Part shown: one piece after another, positions 7,730-8,599 of the stretch
How the letters are laid out: each line of letters starts with the position of its first letter
Position numbering within the stretch: position 1 is the first letter of the stretch
NCBI RefSeq assembly: GCF_901873445.1
Contig: NZ_CABFLN010000047.1
Span: 1-8,599, forward strand
DNA length: 8,599 bases
Reading direction: 5' to 3'
DNA from: Gemella haemolysans
GTDB lineage: Bacteria > Bacillota > Bacilli > Staphylococcales > Gemellaceae
The notes under the pieces: generated by a model
The model's database searches: none
The model's input: only the letters and a program-made list of their open reading frames with translations
What the model was told of the DNA's origin: nothing
Translations under genes and position numbers: made by a program

Positions 7730-8371
7730 ATGAAAATGACATATAGTTTAAAGTGGTTAGAGGAATTTAATGGAGATATTGATATTCCTAATATAAATAT
7801 GTCCCGTTTAGCAAATACAATCGAGAAATACGTTTCTCAATATAAATATACCTATGTGACAAATATCGAAAAATGTTCTAATTAAGTATTATCAGTTTCA
7901 AACTCTTCAATTCCACATTTATTAGGTTTATCAAAAGAGCATCATTTAAATTTACCAACTAATAATGCTGGTAGCATATTTGAAGGATTAAAAGATGATT
8001 GGACTTTGGAGAGACTTAGTAAAGCGGATAATGGATGATTTAATGAAAATAAATTTAAATTAATTGGGACGTTATTACTGTATCAAATACTAAACTTAAA
8101 GGAATGTAAATTTTATACAGCAGAAACAATCCTAAATAAAAGGGTAGGTTCTCGTTTTAAAAGGGATAATATTTATTTTGTAGTGTTTAAGTCAGCTAAT
8201 GGAATCAGTTATACTTTAGAATTATCTAAGGAACAGGGAAAGTATTATTTCCCAAGGAGTTTAAAAATTAATGATACATCCGTAAAATATTGTAAAGAAA
8301 TCGAACTACAACTTATTAATAAAGAGAGGTTAAAAACGAATAAGGTAAGAAAAGTAAGGTGGTCATCTTAA
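7730..8371 (+). pseudogene. Decayed nuclease-toxin-like gene (possible PBECR4/BECR-fold family) with two in-frame stops
   Basis: One frame runs 213 codons from ATG 7730 (or 7736) to TAA at 8369-8371, broken only by TAA at 7883-7885 and TGA at 8036-8038; there is no frameshift. The TGA lies where Trp would fit (NG-x-FNENKF), one G-to-A change from TGG. Conceptual residues include MKMTYSLKWLEEF at the start, IPHLLGLSKEHHLNL just after the first stop, and GKYYFPRSLKI with a lysine-rich tail. HLLGL followed later by a Y-x-P-R-S-type strand recalls the PBECR4 class of BECR-fold nucleases found in phage and polymorphic-toxin contexts. I make this match from memory and weakly. The gene follows the RNA and its terminator. 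As sequenced, only a 49- or 51-residue N-terminal peptide would be made. Confidence 0.72.
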
Positions 8372-8537
8372 CTATACATATTTAAAAAATAATATAAAGA
8401 TTATTTCTGTTTGTATTTTAAGGCTTTATTAGTATATGTATAATATTTTTTAACGCACTAAAATTATTTAAAATGAGATATAAAAAATTGTATTATGAAA
8501 TTATAAAAAGAAATATTATAGTATAAATATAGTTACT
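8372..8537. other. AT-rich non-coding stretch after the pseudogene
   Basis: I see no gene here. An all-AT 7-bp inverted repeat (AAATAAT at 8387-8393 with ATTATTT at 8400-8406) might form a weak hairpin, but without G/C pairs it is not a convincing terminator. Very little of this stretch is G or C. Confidence 0.6.
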
Positions 8538-8575
8538 GAAATATTTTTATATTCAATAAAAAACAGTAAAAACTA
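8538..8575 (+). repeat. 39-bp AT-rich direct repeat flanking the RNA/toxin-like cassette, copy 2
   Basis: It matches 7447-7485 at 36 of 39 aligned positions. Five bases later ACTGATAA (8581-8588) lines up with the ATTGACAA that carries the -35 box of the RNA promoter in copy 1. The window ends before the equivalent -10 position (about 8605), so whether another RNA gene follows cannot be seen. Confidence 0.75.
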
Positions 8576-8599
8576 ATAAAACTGATAACTAAAATATAG

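Noticed and set aside
8183..8371. A separate 62-residue gene
   Set aside because: It is in the same frame as the 7730 start and continues the same protein after the second stop; GTG 8183 has no good ribosome binding site.
7730..8371. Alternative genetic code (TGA as Trp) explaining one stop
   Set aside because: The two long genes upstream use TGG for Trp and no in-frame TGA, and the TAA at 7883 would still break the frame.
8387..8406. Terminator hairpin after the pseudogene
   Set aside because: The 7-bp stem is entirely A/T and no clear T-tract follows, so it is expected by chance in DNA this AT-rich.

Overview
The window looks like AT-rich, low-GC Gram-positive (Firmicutes) chromosome. The signs are a cell-wall-anchored surface protein with mucin-binding-type repeats, AGGAG ribosome binding sites, near-consensus sigma-A promoter elements and U-tailed hairpin terminators. 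The protein style (mucin-binding repeats joined by long D-P-x-K-P linkers) fits Gemella or a related oral or mucosal coccus such as Streptococcus. The genus is an inference; no marker gene settles it.

Layout, all on the + strand. (1) Positions 3-6077 are the 3' three-quarters or so of a giant surface adhesin whose start lies upstream of the window. It has alternating Mub-B2-like and MucBP-like domains, proline-rich linkers, a tandem 1,020-bp internal duplication and a C-terminal sorting signal with the unusual core LANTG. A hairpin terminator follows. (2) Positions 6287-7435 encode a 382-residue single-pass membrane protein. Its 145-residue N-terminal part is extremely rich in Asn, Gln, Tyr and Asp and tandemly repetitive; its C-terminal part is predicted to be outside the cell. 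(3) Positions 7447-8575 form a compact cassette. A 39-bp AT-rich repeat is followed by a near-perfect extended -10 promoter, a structured RNA of about 190 nt that I cannot name, and a strong intrinsic terminator. A ribosome binding site abuts the U-tract and leads into a 213-codon nuclease-like frame broken by two in-frame stops. A second copy of the 39-bp repeat closes the cassette.

The adhesin and the membrane protein probably act at the cell surface but appear to be separate transcription units. The RNA/terminator/toxin-like gene order of the third region resembles the architecture of type III (RNA-antitoxin) toxin-antitoxin loci. It is the part of the window most likely to hold something undescribed, with the caveat that the protein gene is decayed here.
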